Notes under the pieces: generated by a model | What the model was told of the DNA's origin: nothing | The model's input: the letters and a program-made list of their open reading frames with translations, nothing else | Databases searched by the model: none | Source of the DNA: Lysinibacillus sphaericus OT4b.31 | GTDB taxonomy: Bacteria > Bacillota > Bacilli > Bacillales_A > Planococcaceae | Length of the DNA: 64,000 bases | Direction: 5' to 3' | Assembly (NCBI RefSeq): GCF_000392615.1 | Contig: NZ_KB933398.1 | Coordinates: 2,132,691 to 2,196,690 of the forward strand | Part shown: positions 44,546-53,308 of the stretch, piece after piece | How positions within the stretch are numbered: the stretch's first letter is position 1 | Layout of the letters: the number at the start of each line of letters is the position of its first letter | Translations under genes and position numbers: made by a program

Positions 44546-45790
44546 TTACTTAAATTTAAAGGTTTCAAAGTTGATGTCGGCGTCGCGGTTGTTGGATTTG
44601 AATTGCTTTGAGAAGCGTTTTACCATTTTTTCAGGGCCACACATAAAGATGCTGGTATGAGCAGGCACGTTATAATTTTCAAAAGAAAGCCTGTCCATTT
44701 GCGTTGTGTCAATAAAGTTCACTTTGAAATGTGGATTATACTTCGCAAAGTCTTGTAAAAAATCTGTGTGGATGGCGTCGTCCTGTCCGTGATAGCTGTA
44801 AAACAATTCAATATCTTGATTCACTGGCGTAGATTTTAAATACGATAAAAAGGGGGTAATGCCGACTCCACCTGCTATCCAAAGTTGATGTTTGTTGCCA
44901 GCTTCGAAGTTTAGATGACCATAGGGGCCTTCAATGGAGACGGATGTATTTAGCTGAATCAGTGCATTCACTTTTTTCGTGAAATCGCCAAGTGCCTTAA
45001 TCGTGACATTTATTTTTTGCCCATCTCCAGCCGTTATGGAGAAGGGGTGAGGTGCTTCCTCTAAATCCTCTTGAAATATTTTCAAAAAGATAAATTGTCC
45101 ATCACGATAAGCGAGTTTTTTATCGAGTGTCAATTCTATTTCAACGGCGTTTGCAGTAATTTTTCGGATGCCTGTAATTTTACCTGTGTGCTGAAAACGC
45201 ATGTCCTGATACATAGTGAGCATGTAAAGGGCAGACATGAATCCGATGGTTGCAGTGAGTGCTGTGAAAATACCTAAAGGTGTCGGCTGTAATAAATCAT
45301 AGCGACTCGAAAAATAGGCATGATAGAGACCGAATGCATAAGGGATGAGTAATAACCGGTGGATGATGCGCCAGTGCTCATATTTTAGAAATTTGGCAAA
45401 TAGGGCAATCACAATAAGTGCGATAAAGCCATTTTGTGCAAGTTCTCCAAAATTTTTAGCCAATTCGGTGAGTGAAGTTTTTGTCACTTTATCCCAGTCA
45501 GGCACCATATTTTGCAATTGCCCATGTAAAATCACAAGCCCTAATGATAGAATAGCCAGATATTTATGATAAACATAGACATGCTCTAAGCCGTGGAACC
45601 AGCGTTCGATGCATTTCATTCTTGTAGACAATAAAAATACTAGAAAGAATCCTGTAATGGCCAAACCTGCAATCATATGACTGAGCTTATTTAGTTCATG
45701 AATTGTCTCTATCGGCTTCGCAAAATACCACAGGAAAGCACTACCACACATGATGATGATGATAAATAAAATTCCTTTATAAGATTTCAT
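44546..45790 (-). CDS. Ferric reductase-like transmembrane oxidoreductase
   Basis: 414 residues. About six membrane helices in the first 210 residues with paired histidines (HKYLAILSLGLVILH and HRLLLIPYAFGLYH) that can hold haem, then a cytoplasmic FAD-binding barrel (YRDGQFIFLKI, APHPFSITAG) and an NAD(P)H domain (LWIAGGVGITPFLSYLKS, FMCGPEKMVKRF). It moves electrons from NAD(P)H across the membrane to an outside acceptor. Single gene. Confidence 0.9.
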   Translation of the reverse strand: MKSYKGILFIIIIMCGSAFLWYFAKPIETIHELNKLSHMIAGLAITGFFLVFLLSTRMKCIERWFHGLEHVYVYHKYLAILSLGLVILHGQLQNMVPDWDKVTKTSLTELAKNFGELAQNGFIALIVIALFAKFLKYEHWRIIHRLLLIPYAFGLYHAYFSSRYDLLQPTPLGIFTALTATIGFMSALYMLTMYQDMRFQHTGKITGIRKITANAVEIELTLDKKLAYRDGQFIFLKIFQEDLEEAPHPFSITAGDGQKINVTIKALGDFTKKVNALIQLNTSVSIEGPYGHLNFEAGNKHQLWIAGGVGITPFLSYLKSTPVNQDIELFYSYHGQDDAIHTDFLQDFAKYNPHFKVNFIDTTQMDRLSFENYNVPAHTSIFMCGPEKMVKRFSKQFKSNNRDADINFETFKFK

Positions 45791-45863
45791 AATAACCTCC
45801 AGTACTCATTTTTATCGTTTGCCATACTAGATATACAATAAATACCGGAATTGTTGGTGATTT

Positions 45864-46782
45864 TTACAGATGACGGTTCAATTTTTTTAGTATTTTTTTG
45901 CGTTCTGCTTCAAAATCAATAGGAAGTGCATGTTCACTTTCCTCATGAGCGTGTGCATTCTGACGCTTTTGGAACCAATGTGGAATGATTTCGGTGCGCT
46001 GTTGTTTAAGCCCAGCTTGCCGTTTTGTTTGAGTCGATTGCTTATAAATCTCCACATCTCCCACAGTTTTTAGCTGTTTATGCTGCCAATCCTTTAACAC
46101 CGATTCGACATAGCTCCATTTCGGCACTTGATAGTTGATGGCTGTTTTCATGGCAAATATCACTAAGTCCTCATTCAAAATGATTTTTCCAAAAAGCTAT
46201 TTTTTGAGCAATATAGGGGTTTAAACGACCAAAGCCATTGTCAATATGAAACTGTTCAGCGGTTGGCACAGCTTTCTTGTCATGCTGTGAATCGAATGAG
46301 GTAGTCTCTGTTGTGTTTTCTGTGTAATCTTTTGGTATTGCTGACGTCAAATTGCTGGCACCGTTCTCGTCGTTTTGCTGGCATGGAAGTTCGGAAGATG
46401 CACTTGTGGGTTCAGTCATTTTGCTAACTTGCATGTCATCATGTTGCGTACATTGATCCGTACACAGGTCTGCAATCGCTTCTTGATTTAATCGATACCA
46501 TTTGGTGCGATCCATTTTCAAGCGATTGTAATGCCCAACCACTATCAACTGCTGTTCCTCCAGTTTTCGGATAGTACGTTCAAGTGTACTTTTTGACCAA
46601 AATGGAAATTCCTTATGCCAATCCTCTAACGTTTTATAAATCCACTTATGTCCGTCCCGATAGTTCTTAGCAATGCGCAACCAATAATACATTTGCTGTA
46701 AAACGAGAGCTTGATTGAGTCCAATTTTTACAGCGAGTGTAGGCAATACTTGCAGCGGGGATTCGTTTATTAGTAAGTTCAT
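45864..46782 (-). pseudogene. DnaD-domain replication protein split by a frameshift
   Basis: First part from ATG 46782 (GAAGGAGACG upstream): MNLLINESPLQVLPTLAVKI, then a winged helix (KWIYKTLEDWHKEFPFWSKS then TLERTIRKLEEQQL), acidic linker, and the start of a DnaD domain NGFGRLNPYIAQKIAFW, stopping at 46171. The next frame continues NEDLVIFAMKTAINYQVPKW then SYVESVLKDW to 45864. The parts join within the DnaD domain at TTTTGAATGAG, so one extra base near 46176 is the likely cause. Intact members act in plasmid, phage or chromosomal replication start. Confidence 0.72.
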
Positions 46783-47013
46783 TATCGTCACGTCTCCTTC
46801 AAGTCGGTTTGTGAGATGAGAAATGCTATACAAAGCATTTTTCATGTCAATCAATATATATCGTTGTAGGACTGAAAGAGGGACAGAAAATAGAAAAAAT
46901 ATTGAAATAAGCGTGAATACGAGTGTATGTTCGGAATGTGTGTTCTCTTTTTGTGCGAAGTGTGTTAAATTAGGAAAGTAGATTTTTATCATACATAAGG
47001 AGGGGAAATCATT

Positions 47014-47502
47014 ATGCAAGGGAATACACATATCGTTGGGGGCATTACAGCAAGCCTTGCCTTTGCACAAATTTCCAATGATAACCCATTCGTCTTAGTA
47101 GGGGCGGGCATTGTCGGTGCATTACTTCCGGATATTTGCCATGGCGGTAGTAAAATCGGGCGGACGTTTCCCATCATCTCGAAAATCGTCAATAAGCTAT
47201 TTGGACATCGTACCTTCACACATAGTTTACTGTTCTTATTTCTAGTCGTGACACTATTGCACGCATTTATGCCCTTTGAAGCCATTACGGCGGGTATCAT
47301 AGTCGGAATGGTTAGTCATATACTGCTCGATATGGGCACGAAACAAGGCGTCAAGTTATTTTTCCCCATAAAAATTTCGGTGCGTTTTCCACTCACAACG
47401 AAAACGGGAGGGAAAGTGGAAAAGGTCGTGTTAGCACTGTTATCAGGACTCTCACTATATTTTGGCTATGAACTCATTAGTCAATTCGTTCGTGTTATCT
47501 GA
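47014..47502 (+). CDS. YdjM-like membrane-bound metal-dependent hydrolase
   Basis: 162 residues. HIVGGITASLAFAQ, PDICHGGSKIGR, GHRTFTHSLLFLF and SHILLDMGTKQGV are the histidine motifs of the YdjM (DUF457) family, with four membrane helices. The family is predicted to be metal-dependent; substrates are unknown. AAGGAGGGG before the ATG. Single gene with a strong terminator. Confidence 0.9.
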   Translation: MQGNTHIVGGITASLAFAQISNDNPFVLVGAGIVGALLPDICHGGSKIGRTFPIISKIVNKLFGHRTFTHSLLFLFLVVTLLHAFMPFEAITAGIIVGMVSHILLDMGTKQGVKLFFPIKISVRFPLTTKTGGKVEKVVLALLSGLSLYFGYELISQFVRVI

Positions 47503-47508
47503 AAAGTA

Positions 47509-47543
47509 AATAACCCCTGCGTGAACTGTGCGCAGGGGTTATT
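47509..47543. terminator. Bidirectional terminator after ydjM
   Basis: AATAACCCCTGCG pairs perfectly with CGCAGGGGTTATT. Just after it the short palindrome GTGCCAGGCAC (47566-47576) is of a type seen repeatedly in Bacillales intergenic DNA. Confidence 0.9.
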
Positions 47544-47579
47544 AAATTGTGTGAAAATTGTGTGCGTGCCAGGCACCAC

Positions 47580-48401
47580 CTAATCTGCCTTTACCTCTTC
47601 AACGGTTTGCTCAACCTCGGCGCGTGTCATTTTTTCACGGCCATCTTGCATCGCTTTCAACGTTTTATGTGCTAATGCAAGTGGAAGACGGCAGAACAGC
47701 AATACTGTACGTTTATGAATATCCTTCATATACAGGTCTGCTTTCGCTAAGTTCTCCTCCGCATAGGCAAATAAATCATCGCGAGTCCAGCCATCTGGCA
47801 CGAAACTGACACCGCGTTCATCCAAATCTTCGTGTTGATTGCGTAAAATATTGACAGCTTGTAGCCCACGCCCATAGCCAATTGCCAACTCACGGTCAGT
47901 TTGAATGTCTGCACCCCACGCCCAAAGCTCTGATAGCATGGTACCAACCAGCCCTGCCACGTAGTATGTATAATCATCCAAATCCTCACGTGTATGCACT
48001 TGCCAGTTTGCTTTTGCCCATTTCGCCATCCCAAATGCCATTTCACTTGTGGATGCTTGGACAATGTTACGTGCGCCTTCTGGGCAAAATGTCAGCCAAT
48101 CTGCTAAACGAAGCGATACTTCAGGCAATTGCTCAGCATAAGGGTTTACTAACGCAGCATACGCTTCAGCATCGAAGTCAGCCATTAATAATTCACTTGT
48201 AGCTGTAAGTAAATCGAACTTTAAATCGTTTGACAGCATTTCGTGGTCTTCGATTTCATCAATTGCGCGCATCGCTAAATAAGCGGCTGCAACAGACATT
48301 TTCAAATCGTTTTTTAAAAAAGTAATCGGTATATAAAATGTGCGACTTGTTTCTTTTAAAACATGCATCGCTTCTTTATAGAGTTTTTTTTGATCTTTCA
48401 C
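47580..48401 (-). CDS. Squalene/phytoene synthase family protein
   Basis: 273 residues from GTG 48401 with GGAGG upstream. TSRTFYIPITFL, the first acidic motif MRAIDEIED, YYVAGLVG, and the second acidic motif NILRNQHEDLDERG are those of head-to-head prenyl synthases. No other carotenoid or hopanoid genes are nearby, so the product (squalene, phytoene or dehydrosqualene) cannot be told. Single gene. Confidence 0.9.
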   Translation of the reverse strand: MKDQKKLYKEAMHVLKETSRTFYIPITFLKNDLKMSVAAAYLAMRAIDEIEDHEMLSNDLKFDLLTATSELLMADFDAEAYAALVNPYAEQLPEVSLRLADWLTFCPEGARNIVQASTSEMAFGMAKWAKANWQVHTREDLDDYTYYVAGLVGTMLSELWAWGADIQTDRELAIGYGRGLQAVNILRNQHEDLDERGVSFVPDGWTRDDLFAYAEENLAKADLYMKDIHKRTVLLFCRLPLALAHKTLKAMQDGREKMTRAEVEQTVEEVKAD

Positions 48402-48672
48402 TTGTATTCCTCCGTTCAAATGGTACCACATCTATAGTATATCGTATCGCAAAAGTGGGGAAAGATAAAACAGATTGTTCAATTTACAGCCATATTCTTT
48501 GTAAATGCTTAAAAAAAGTGATAAAGTTCAATAGTAAACTATTTAAATCTAAACAATATATTGATAAACATTAATGTGGAGATTTAAAGGTATTGGACCT
48601 GGCTGTTGTTATTGTGTGTGAAATGAACATAACTACGCCGAGGTGAATTTAAATGAGAGGAAGTTTTTAAGC

Positions 48673-49407
48673 ATGGGACGATTAGACAATAAAATTGCCA
48701 TTATTACAGGTGGCGCATCAGGAATGGGTGCCGCCATGGCAGAATTGTTTTCCAAAGAGGGCGCAACAGTCATTGCAGCCGATATTAACGAAGAAAACTT
48801 AGCAAAAATTTCTGAATTAACAAACGTAGAAGGAATGAAATTAGACGTTTCTTCCGATGAAAACTGGGCACAAGTGACAAAAGCTGTCGTTGAAAAATAC
48901 GGTCGTATTGATATTTTAATTAATAATGCAGGTATTGCAGGTAAAAAAATGCCAGACGATATTACAGAGCAAGACTGGGCACTGATGCACAAAATTAACT
49001 CATTTGGTCCTTTCTTAGGTATCAAGCATGTTTCGAAGTATATGATAGAAGCGGGTAAAGGCTCAATTGTTAATACTTCATCGTATACAGCTATTATTGG
49101 TTCAGGCTTTAACGAATACTCGGCTTCAAAAGGTTCATTACGCGCAATTGCCCGTGCTGCAGCTGCTGAATTCGGTCAATTCAATATCCGTATTAACACT
49201 GTTTTCCCTGGTGTCATCGAAACACCAATGACTGCTAATATTGGTCAATTTAAAGAAGCAATGGACATGTTGATTCGTGCCACACCGATGGGACGTCTAG
49301 GACAAGCAGAAGAAGTAGCCAAAGCCATTTTATTCTTAGCATCTGATGAAGCTTCCTACATTACAGGCGGAGAGCTTGTCATTGATGGCGGCTACTCAGC
49401 CCGTTAA
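48673..49407 (+). CDS. Short-chain dehydrogenase/reductase
   Basis: 244 residues from ATG 48673. Cofactor loop TGGASGMGAA, DINEEN (acidic residue favouring NAD), NNAG, catalytic S-Y-K in SYTAIIGSGFNEYSASKGSL, and IDGGYSAR at the end. The classical SDR fold; substrate unknown. Ended by a terminator and repeat copy B. Confidence 0.92.
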   Translation: MGRLDNKIAIITGGASGMGAAMAELFSKEGATVIAADINEENLAKISELTNVEGMKLDVSSDENWAQVTKAVVEKYGRIDILINNAGIAGKKMPDDITEQDWALMHKINSFGPFLGIKHVSKYMIEAGKGSIVNTSSYTAIIGSGFNEYSASKGSLRAIARAAAAEFGQFNIRINTVFPGVIETPMTANIGQFKEAMDMLIRATPMGRLGQAEEVAKAILFLASDEASYITGGELVIDGGYSAR

Positions 49408-49429
49408 TTAGCTAAAATAGATATTCATA

Positions 49430-49470
49430 AAAGTGGAAATGCATGTAATCACTGCATTTTCACTTTTTTG
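49430..49470 (+). terminator. Terminator of the SDR gene
   Basis: AAAGTGGAAATGCA pairs with TGCATTTTCACTTT, followed by TTTTG. Confidence 0.88.
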
Positions 49471-49489
49471 CATTTTTTGATAGAGTAAA

Positions 49490-49614
49490 GATAAAGTAAA
49501 ACTCTATCAGTGGTTTTTTTGCATCCCCACTGAACGTTAGTTGAACCAATCGGAGTTGATAGACCACCTCGTGTGCTTACTTGTGGTGTGCGTCTTACTG
49601 ACCGTTAGTTACGT
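49490..49614 (+). repeat. Dispersed structured element, copy B
   Basis: Plus-strand sense: GATAAAGT...AAACTC, hairpin CAGTGG...CCCCACTG, core GTTAGTTGAACCAATC, and the end GCGTCTTACTGACCG. It lies 3' of the SDR gene in the same sense as copies A, C and D lie to their upstream genes. Confidence 0.85.
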
Positions 49615-49765
49615 TCATTGCTTGAATTTTTAACGACCATTAATCGAACTAAGGTATTAAAATGAAACGCTATAATCGTGTAAATAATAAAAGGATTTTG
49701 ATATTTTTCGTGTTTTTTTCATGAAAGTTTGCTAAGTTATTGCACAATCATTTCAACAGGGGTAA

Positions 49766-49951
49766 AGTTTAGGGAGGGCGAATATTCAATTACACCTCGG
49801 CATAATTGTCGCTGACGCTTTGTTGTTACTTCGCAAGCATGCAACTACACATGGCGTCGAGATTTTGAATTGTGGAAGTACAATGACTGTTTCAAAATCC
49901 GTGACATTCGCTGGGGGCATGAACTATATTCAGGTGGCGCTTATGCATTGA
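49766..49951 (+). CDS. Doubtful small reading frame upstream of coaW
   Basis: 62 codons open, with an AGGGAGGG that looks like an RBS followed 5-6 bp later only by ATT, not a standard start. The peptide LHLGIIVADALLLLRKHATT then HGVEILNCGSTMTVSKSVTF looks protein-like. It may be a fragment of a gene whose start is lost. No family recognised. Confidence 0.2.
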   Translation, partial: SLGRANIQLHLGIIVADALLLLRKHATTHGVEILNCGSTMTVSKSVTFAGGMNYIQVALMH

Positions 49952-50033
49952 CTGAATAAAAGCTAAACTAGTATTCATCTCAGCATCTATAGAGATAGGA
50001 GATTTCTACTGAATAAAGTAAAAGGAGAATGGT

Positions 50034-50870
50034 ATGCCAAAGGCTATAGGTATTGATGCAGGCGGCACATTGACGAAAGTTGCTTATTTAGACGAACATA
50101 ATGAACTTATTCTATCAACTTTCCCGTCTAATGATTTGCAGGCTGTAAAGGATTGGATTATAAATAATCCAGATATTGAGGATATTGGCGTTACGGGGGG
50201 ACGTACGGAACAATTACTTGATGTCATTAAAACAATGAAATCGATTCATTATATAGTAGAATTTGAAGCTACATTGAAAGGTGTCCGTTTTTTGTTAAAT
50301 AAAGAAGGGTATCTCTTTGAACGTAGTATGATTACCAACATTGGTACGGGAACTTCCATTCATTATATGGAAGGAAATACGCATATTCGTGTTGGAGGAA
50401 CAGGTGTTGGCGGTGGCACATTAATTGGATTGTCAGCGCTTACAACGGGCATTACTGATTACAACGAAATACGTGAAATGGCCGTTAAAGGAAAGCGGGA
50501 AGATGTTGATTTACTGGTAAAAGATATTTATCAAGGAATGGACACACCCATTGATGGACATTTAACGGCAAGTAACTTTGGCAAGGTTGGTATTACAGAA
50601 GCCATTAAACAGCCAGCAGAGGATATCCTTGCAACTGTTCAAGGGCTTGTGGGGGAAGTAATTACAACGCTTAGCATTCAATATGCCGAGGAAAAAAATG
50701 CCCAACATATTGTCTATATCGGCTCAACGCTTAGCAATAATGATCATCTCGCCAATGTAATCGCCAATTACACGCGTACGAAAAAGCATACACCGGTTTT
50801 TATCAATGATCACGGCTTTTCAGGTGCAGTTGGTGCACTGCTTAATATTACAGAATATACTACTGTCTAA
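50034..50870 (+). CDS. coaW: Type II pantothenate kinase
   Basis: 278 residues. Actin-like ATPase fold: GIDAGGTLTKVAYLD, GVTGGRTEQLL, NIGTGTSIHYMEG, RVGGTGVGGGTLIGLS, IGSTLSNN. It makes 4'-phosphopantothenate, the first step to coenzyme A; the type II form occurs in staphylococci and some Bacilli and is not inhibited by CoA. AAAGGAG before the ATG. Single gene with terminator. Confidence 0.93.
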   Translation: MPKAIGIDAGGTLTKVAYLDEHNELILSTFPSNDLQAVKDWIINNPDIEDIGVTGGRTEQLLDVIKTMKSIHYIVEFEATLKGVRFLLNKEGYLFERSMITNIGTGTSIHYMEGNTHIRVGGTGVGGGTLIGLSALTTGITDYNEIREMAVKGKREDVDLLVKDIYQGMDTPIDGHLTASNFGKVGITEAIKQPAEDILATVQGLVGEVITTLSIQYAEEKNAQHIVYIGSTLSNNDHLANVIANYTRTKKHTPVFINDHGFSGAVGALLNITEYTTV

Positions 50871-50882
50871 TCGACTGGTAGG

Positions 50883-50925
50883 AATGGAGGTGTCTCAAAA
50901 GACTTTTGAGGCACCTCCATTTTTC
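50883..50925 (+). terminator. Terminator of coaW
   Basis: AATGGAGGTG-x-CTCAAAA pairs with TTTTGAG-x-CACCTCCATT, then TTT. Confidence 0.92.
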
Positions 50926-51001
50926 TATCGTCAGAAGAAATATTCCTGAAGCATAAAACCTTCTATCCTGAGCACATTAGAATCGAGGAGGTGAACAGCT
51001 A

Positions 51002-51217
51002 ATGGGAAATAAAAACAACAAAAAGACAATGAATGTCAGAACGCATAATCCTTTTGATACCTACAAAAGCAAAGACCTTGACGACAGTAATAGTAATAAC
51101 AATAACCCGAATGACAACCTAAACGAAGAATTCTCTGCAGAATTTGATGCGAAAGCAAAGAACAAAAACAATAAAACGAACCATGATAAAAATCAGCAGT
51201 CCAATAAAAGAAAATAG
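51002..51217 (+). CDS. Small hydrophilic protein, spore SASP-like
   Basis: 71 residues, rich in N, K and D, no hydrophobic core. It contains NEEFSAEFDAKAKNKNN, which resembles the EF-x-x-E repeat segment of gamma-type small acid-soluble spore proteins (inference). GAGGAGGTG before the ATG. Followed after 27 bp by a paralogue with the same motif. Probably disordered and spore-located. Confidence 0.6.
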   Translation: MGNKNNKKTMNVRTHNPFDTYKSKDLDDSNSNNNNPNDNLNEEFSAEFDAKAKNKNNKTNHDKNQQSNKRK

Positions 51218-51244
51218 TCAATCTTAGCTGGAGGTGGAATGGCA

Positions 51245-51388
51245 ATGGCGAAGAAAGGTAAAACAAGTTTTAAAAAGAAAAAGCAAGAACATAAAAAAAA
51301 GAACAAGAATGATCGTGAAGAATATTCAGCTGAGTTTAATGCAGTGATTCATAATAACGTGCAACAACCGAAACAAAGCAATAAATAA
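51245..51388 (+). CDS. Small basic SASP-like protein, paralogue of the preceding gene
   Basis: 47 residues: a lysine-rich start (KKGKTSFKKKKQEHKKKNKN) then REEYSAEFNAVIHNNVQQPK. EEYSAEFNA matches EEFSAEFDA of the gene before. GGAGG upstream; an in-frame ATG at 51239 is also possible but only 4 bp from it. Two-gene operon ended by a terminator. Function likely in the spore (inference). Confidence 0.6.
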   Translation: MAKKGKTSFKKKKQEHKKKNKNDREEYSAEFNAVIHNNVQQPKQSNK

Positions 51389-51402
51389 AACAACTACAAA
51401 AT

Positions 51403-51450
51403 AAATGCCCCTAAAGAAGGCTATAAATACTTATAGTGCATTTATTTTTT
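51403..51450 (+). terminator. Terminator of the SASP-like pair
   Basis: AATAAATGC pairs with GCATTTATT with an inner CTATAA/TTATAG stem, then TTTT. Confidence 0.75.
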
Positions 51451-51597
51451 ACTGTTACAGCAAATCTATGCCAACTGATAAAGATTTGTTTCCACTTAAT
51501 ATTGGTGGCTAAACAGAGCCGATGCCATTTTCTTCACGTTCCAAGGAATAAATGATATTCAGTAAATTGCGCAATCTATAGTAAAAGGAGGCGTTCA

Positions 51598-51930
51598 ATG
51601 ATGCGAAATTTATTTATTGCACTTGGAATTTTTATGATGGTTAATGCTGCGCCTCTTCATATGCCAACGATTACTCATGCGCAACAACAAACGCCTAGCT
51701 ACGCGAAATGGGGAAGGCTTGCTATCATAGAGACACACGCCAAATATCCCCGTGCGAAAATTGTTGACTATCTGCATGAAGGAAGCGAAACTTCTGCACA
51801 GTCAACGATAGAAAAATTTAAGCTATGGCTAAAAGATGGTAACAAGGAATTCGGCGTTTATGTAAGAATTAAGTATACGACTGCAACGGAAAAAGTGGAG
51901 AATATTGAGTTTCAAGAAACCGCTAGATAA
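51598..51930 (+). CDS. DUF3889 protein (YqzG/YhdC family)
   Basis: 110 residues. Signal peptide about 1-27 (cleaved near THA-QQ), then SYAKWGRLAIIETHAKYPRA, KIVDYLHEGSE, and KFKLWLKDGNKEFGVYVRI, the pattern of the secreted YqzG/YhdC family of Bacilli; function unknown. AAGGAGG before the ATG. Confidence 0.85.
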   Translation: MMRNLFIALGIFMMVNAAPLHMPTITHAQQQTPSYAKWGRLAIIETHAKYPRAKIVDYLHEGSETSAQSTIEKFKLWLKDGNKEFGVYVRIKYTTATEKVENIEFQETAR

Positions 51931-51948
51931 ACATTTGTACTCAACGAT

Positions 51949-51985
51949 AAAAGAGGGTGCCTACATTGTTCAGGCATCCTCTTTA
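51949..51985. terminator. Bidirectional terminator between DUF3889 and PfpI genes
   Basis: AAAGAGGGTGCCT pairs with AGGCATCCTCTTT (one G-U). Confidence 0.88.
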
Positions 51986-51991
51986 CTGTAG

Positions 51992-52546
51992 TTAACCTTG
52001 TAATTTTTGAATGAACTCACGCATGACACCAGGTAAATCAGGCCATGCATGACCACTTACGAGATTGCCGTCTGTATGCAAGTTCGCATCAATATAAGTA
52101 GCACCTGCTACTTGGACTTCAGGCTTGCAGGCAATATAGGCTGTTAGCTCGCGCCCTTTAAGTACCTCGGGAATGGTCGCGAAAATTTGAGCTGCATGAC
52201 AGACTGCGGCAATCGGTTTATTGGCTTCAAAGAAATGGCTGACAATCGCAGGGACATGCTCGTTTAAACGAATGTATTCCGGTGCTCGGCCACCCGGAAT
52301 GATTAACCCATCAAATGTCGATGGATCAATATCTGCAAAGGCAGAATGGGCCTCTAAGCCATACGCAGGACGCTCGATGTATGTATCGAAGCCTTCAACA
52401 AAATCATGCAGTACCGTTTGCAATTTCTTCGCAGAAGGTGCTGCAATCGTCACGTTATAGCCAGCCTCTAAGCAGCGATAATATGGATAATAAATTTCCA
52501 ACGCCTCTACAGCGTCACCTGCAATAATTAAAATATTTTTCCCCAT
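51992..52546 (-). CDS. DJ-1/PfpI family protein
   Basis: 184 residues. GLIIPGGRAPEYIR and the nucleophile elbow AAVCHAAQIF with the Cys-His pair of the family; the glutamate is in DAVEALE. Members act as proteases, glyoxalase III-type deglycases or chaperones. AAGGAGATGG before the ATG. Divergent from the marR-MFS pair across a 21-bp array. Confidence 0.9.
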   Translation of the reverse strand: MGKNILIIAGDAVEALEIYYPYYRCLEAGYNVTIAAPSAKKLQTVLHDFVEGFDTYIERPAYGLEAHSAFADIDPSTFDGLIIPGGRAPEYIRLNEHVPAIVSHFFEANKPIAAVCHAAQIFATIPEVLKGRELTAYIACKPEVQVAGATYIDANLHTDGNLVSGHAWPDLPGVMREFIQKLQG

Positions 52547-52672
52547 AACTCCATCTCCTTTTCTTTGTGAATCTAGTAGCTTTATTCGACACTTTAGGAA
52601 GATTCCCTGCTGAATTGGCTAATTTTACAGGAAATTTAAGGTGACATTTAGTTAGCAGATTTAGTAATAGAT

Positions 52673-52819
52673 AGCACTGAAAGAACCGAGAGATCGCTGA
52701 TAGAACATGAATAATCGCCGGTATAACCGTCAGAATCGCTAGTAGACCATGAAATATCGCTGATAGAACCGTCAAAATCGCCGCTAAAACCACGAAAATC
52801 GCCGGTAGCGCAGTCGATG
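52673..52819 (+). repeat. Degenerate 21-bp tandem array, about 6-7 units
   Basis: ATCGCYGRTAGAAC-like units begin at 52694, 52715, 52736, 52757, 52778 and 52799, exactly 21 bp apart, with an older unit before them. Related to the arrays at 21361 and 61003 through the GATAGAAC core, but more diverged. Confidence 0.8.
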
Positions 52820-52866
52820 AATGTCCAAGCAACTTTCTTTACAATGAAAAAAATGAAGCGTATAGT

Positions 52867-52890
52867 ATTTATTTAGCTAGGTAAATAAAT
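52867..52890 (+). promoter_or_regulatory. Operator-like palindrome before marR
   Basis: ATTTATTTA and TAAATAAAT are perfect inverted 9-mers around GCTAGG, ending 14 bp before the marR start. MarR proteins bind such palindromes; autorepression is likely. Confidence 0.6.
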
Positions 52891-52904
52891 GAGGCGGTGA
52901 TAAT

Positions 52905-53303
52905 ATGAATCCAATATTCCATGCTTTATTCCAAAAAAGTCGTTATTTAACGAATTGTTTAAATGAAGTATTGAAACAGCATAATCTGTATAGTTCGCAA
53001 TGGACAATTTTATATTGCTTACAGAAGCACGGAGCCATGACATTAACACAAATTTGGAAATATTTAAATGTTGAGGCACCAAGCGTGACAAGAGGGATTT
53101 CTCGACTTGAAGATTTGGGTTGGGTGGAGCGAATTGATGGGGAAGATAAGCGTGAAAAAATTGTGACCTTATCTGCGATGGCAGAGGAGCGCTTACCTGC
53201 GATTACTGCAACAATTTTAGCATTTGAGGCAGAAATGGTTGGTTCACTGACTGTGGAAGAGCAGCAGCAATTTATGAACCTATTGCAAAAAATGAAAGGT
53301 TGA
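52905..53303 (+). CDS. MarR family transcriptional regulator
   Basis: 132 residues. Winged helix: SSQWTILYCLQKHGAMTLTQ, VEAPSVTRGISRLEDLGWVE, and the wing GEDKREKIVTLS. GAGGCGG before the ATG. Next to an MFS transporter gene; the pair is the common efflux-regulator layout, with a palindrome upstream. Confidence 0.9.
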   Translation: MNPIFHALFQKSRYLTNCLNEVLKQHNLYSSQWTILYCLQKHGAMTLTQIWKYLNVEAPSVTRGISRLEDLGWVERIDGEDKREKIVTLSAMAEERLPAITATILAFEAEMVGSLTVEEQQQFMNLLQKMKG

Positions 53304-53308
53304 TTGGC

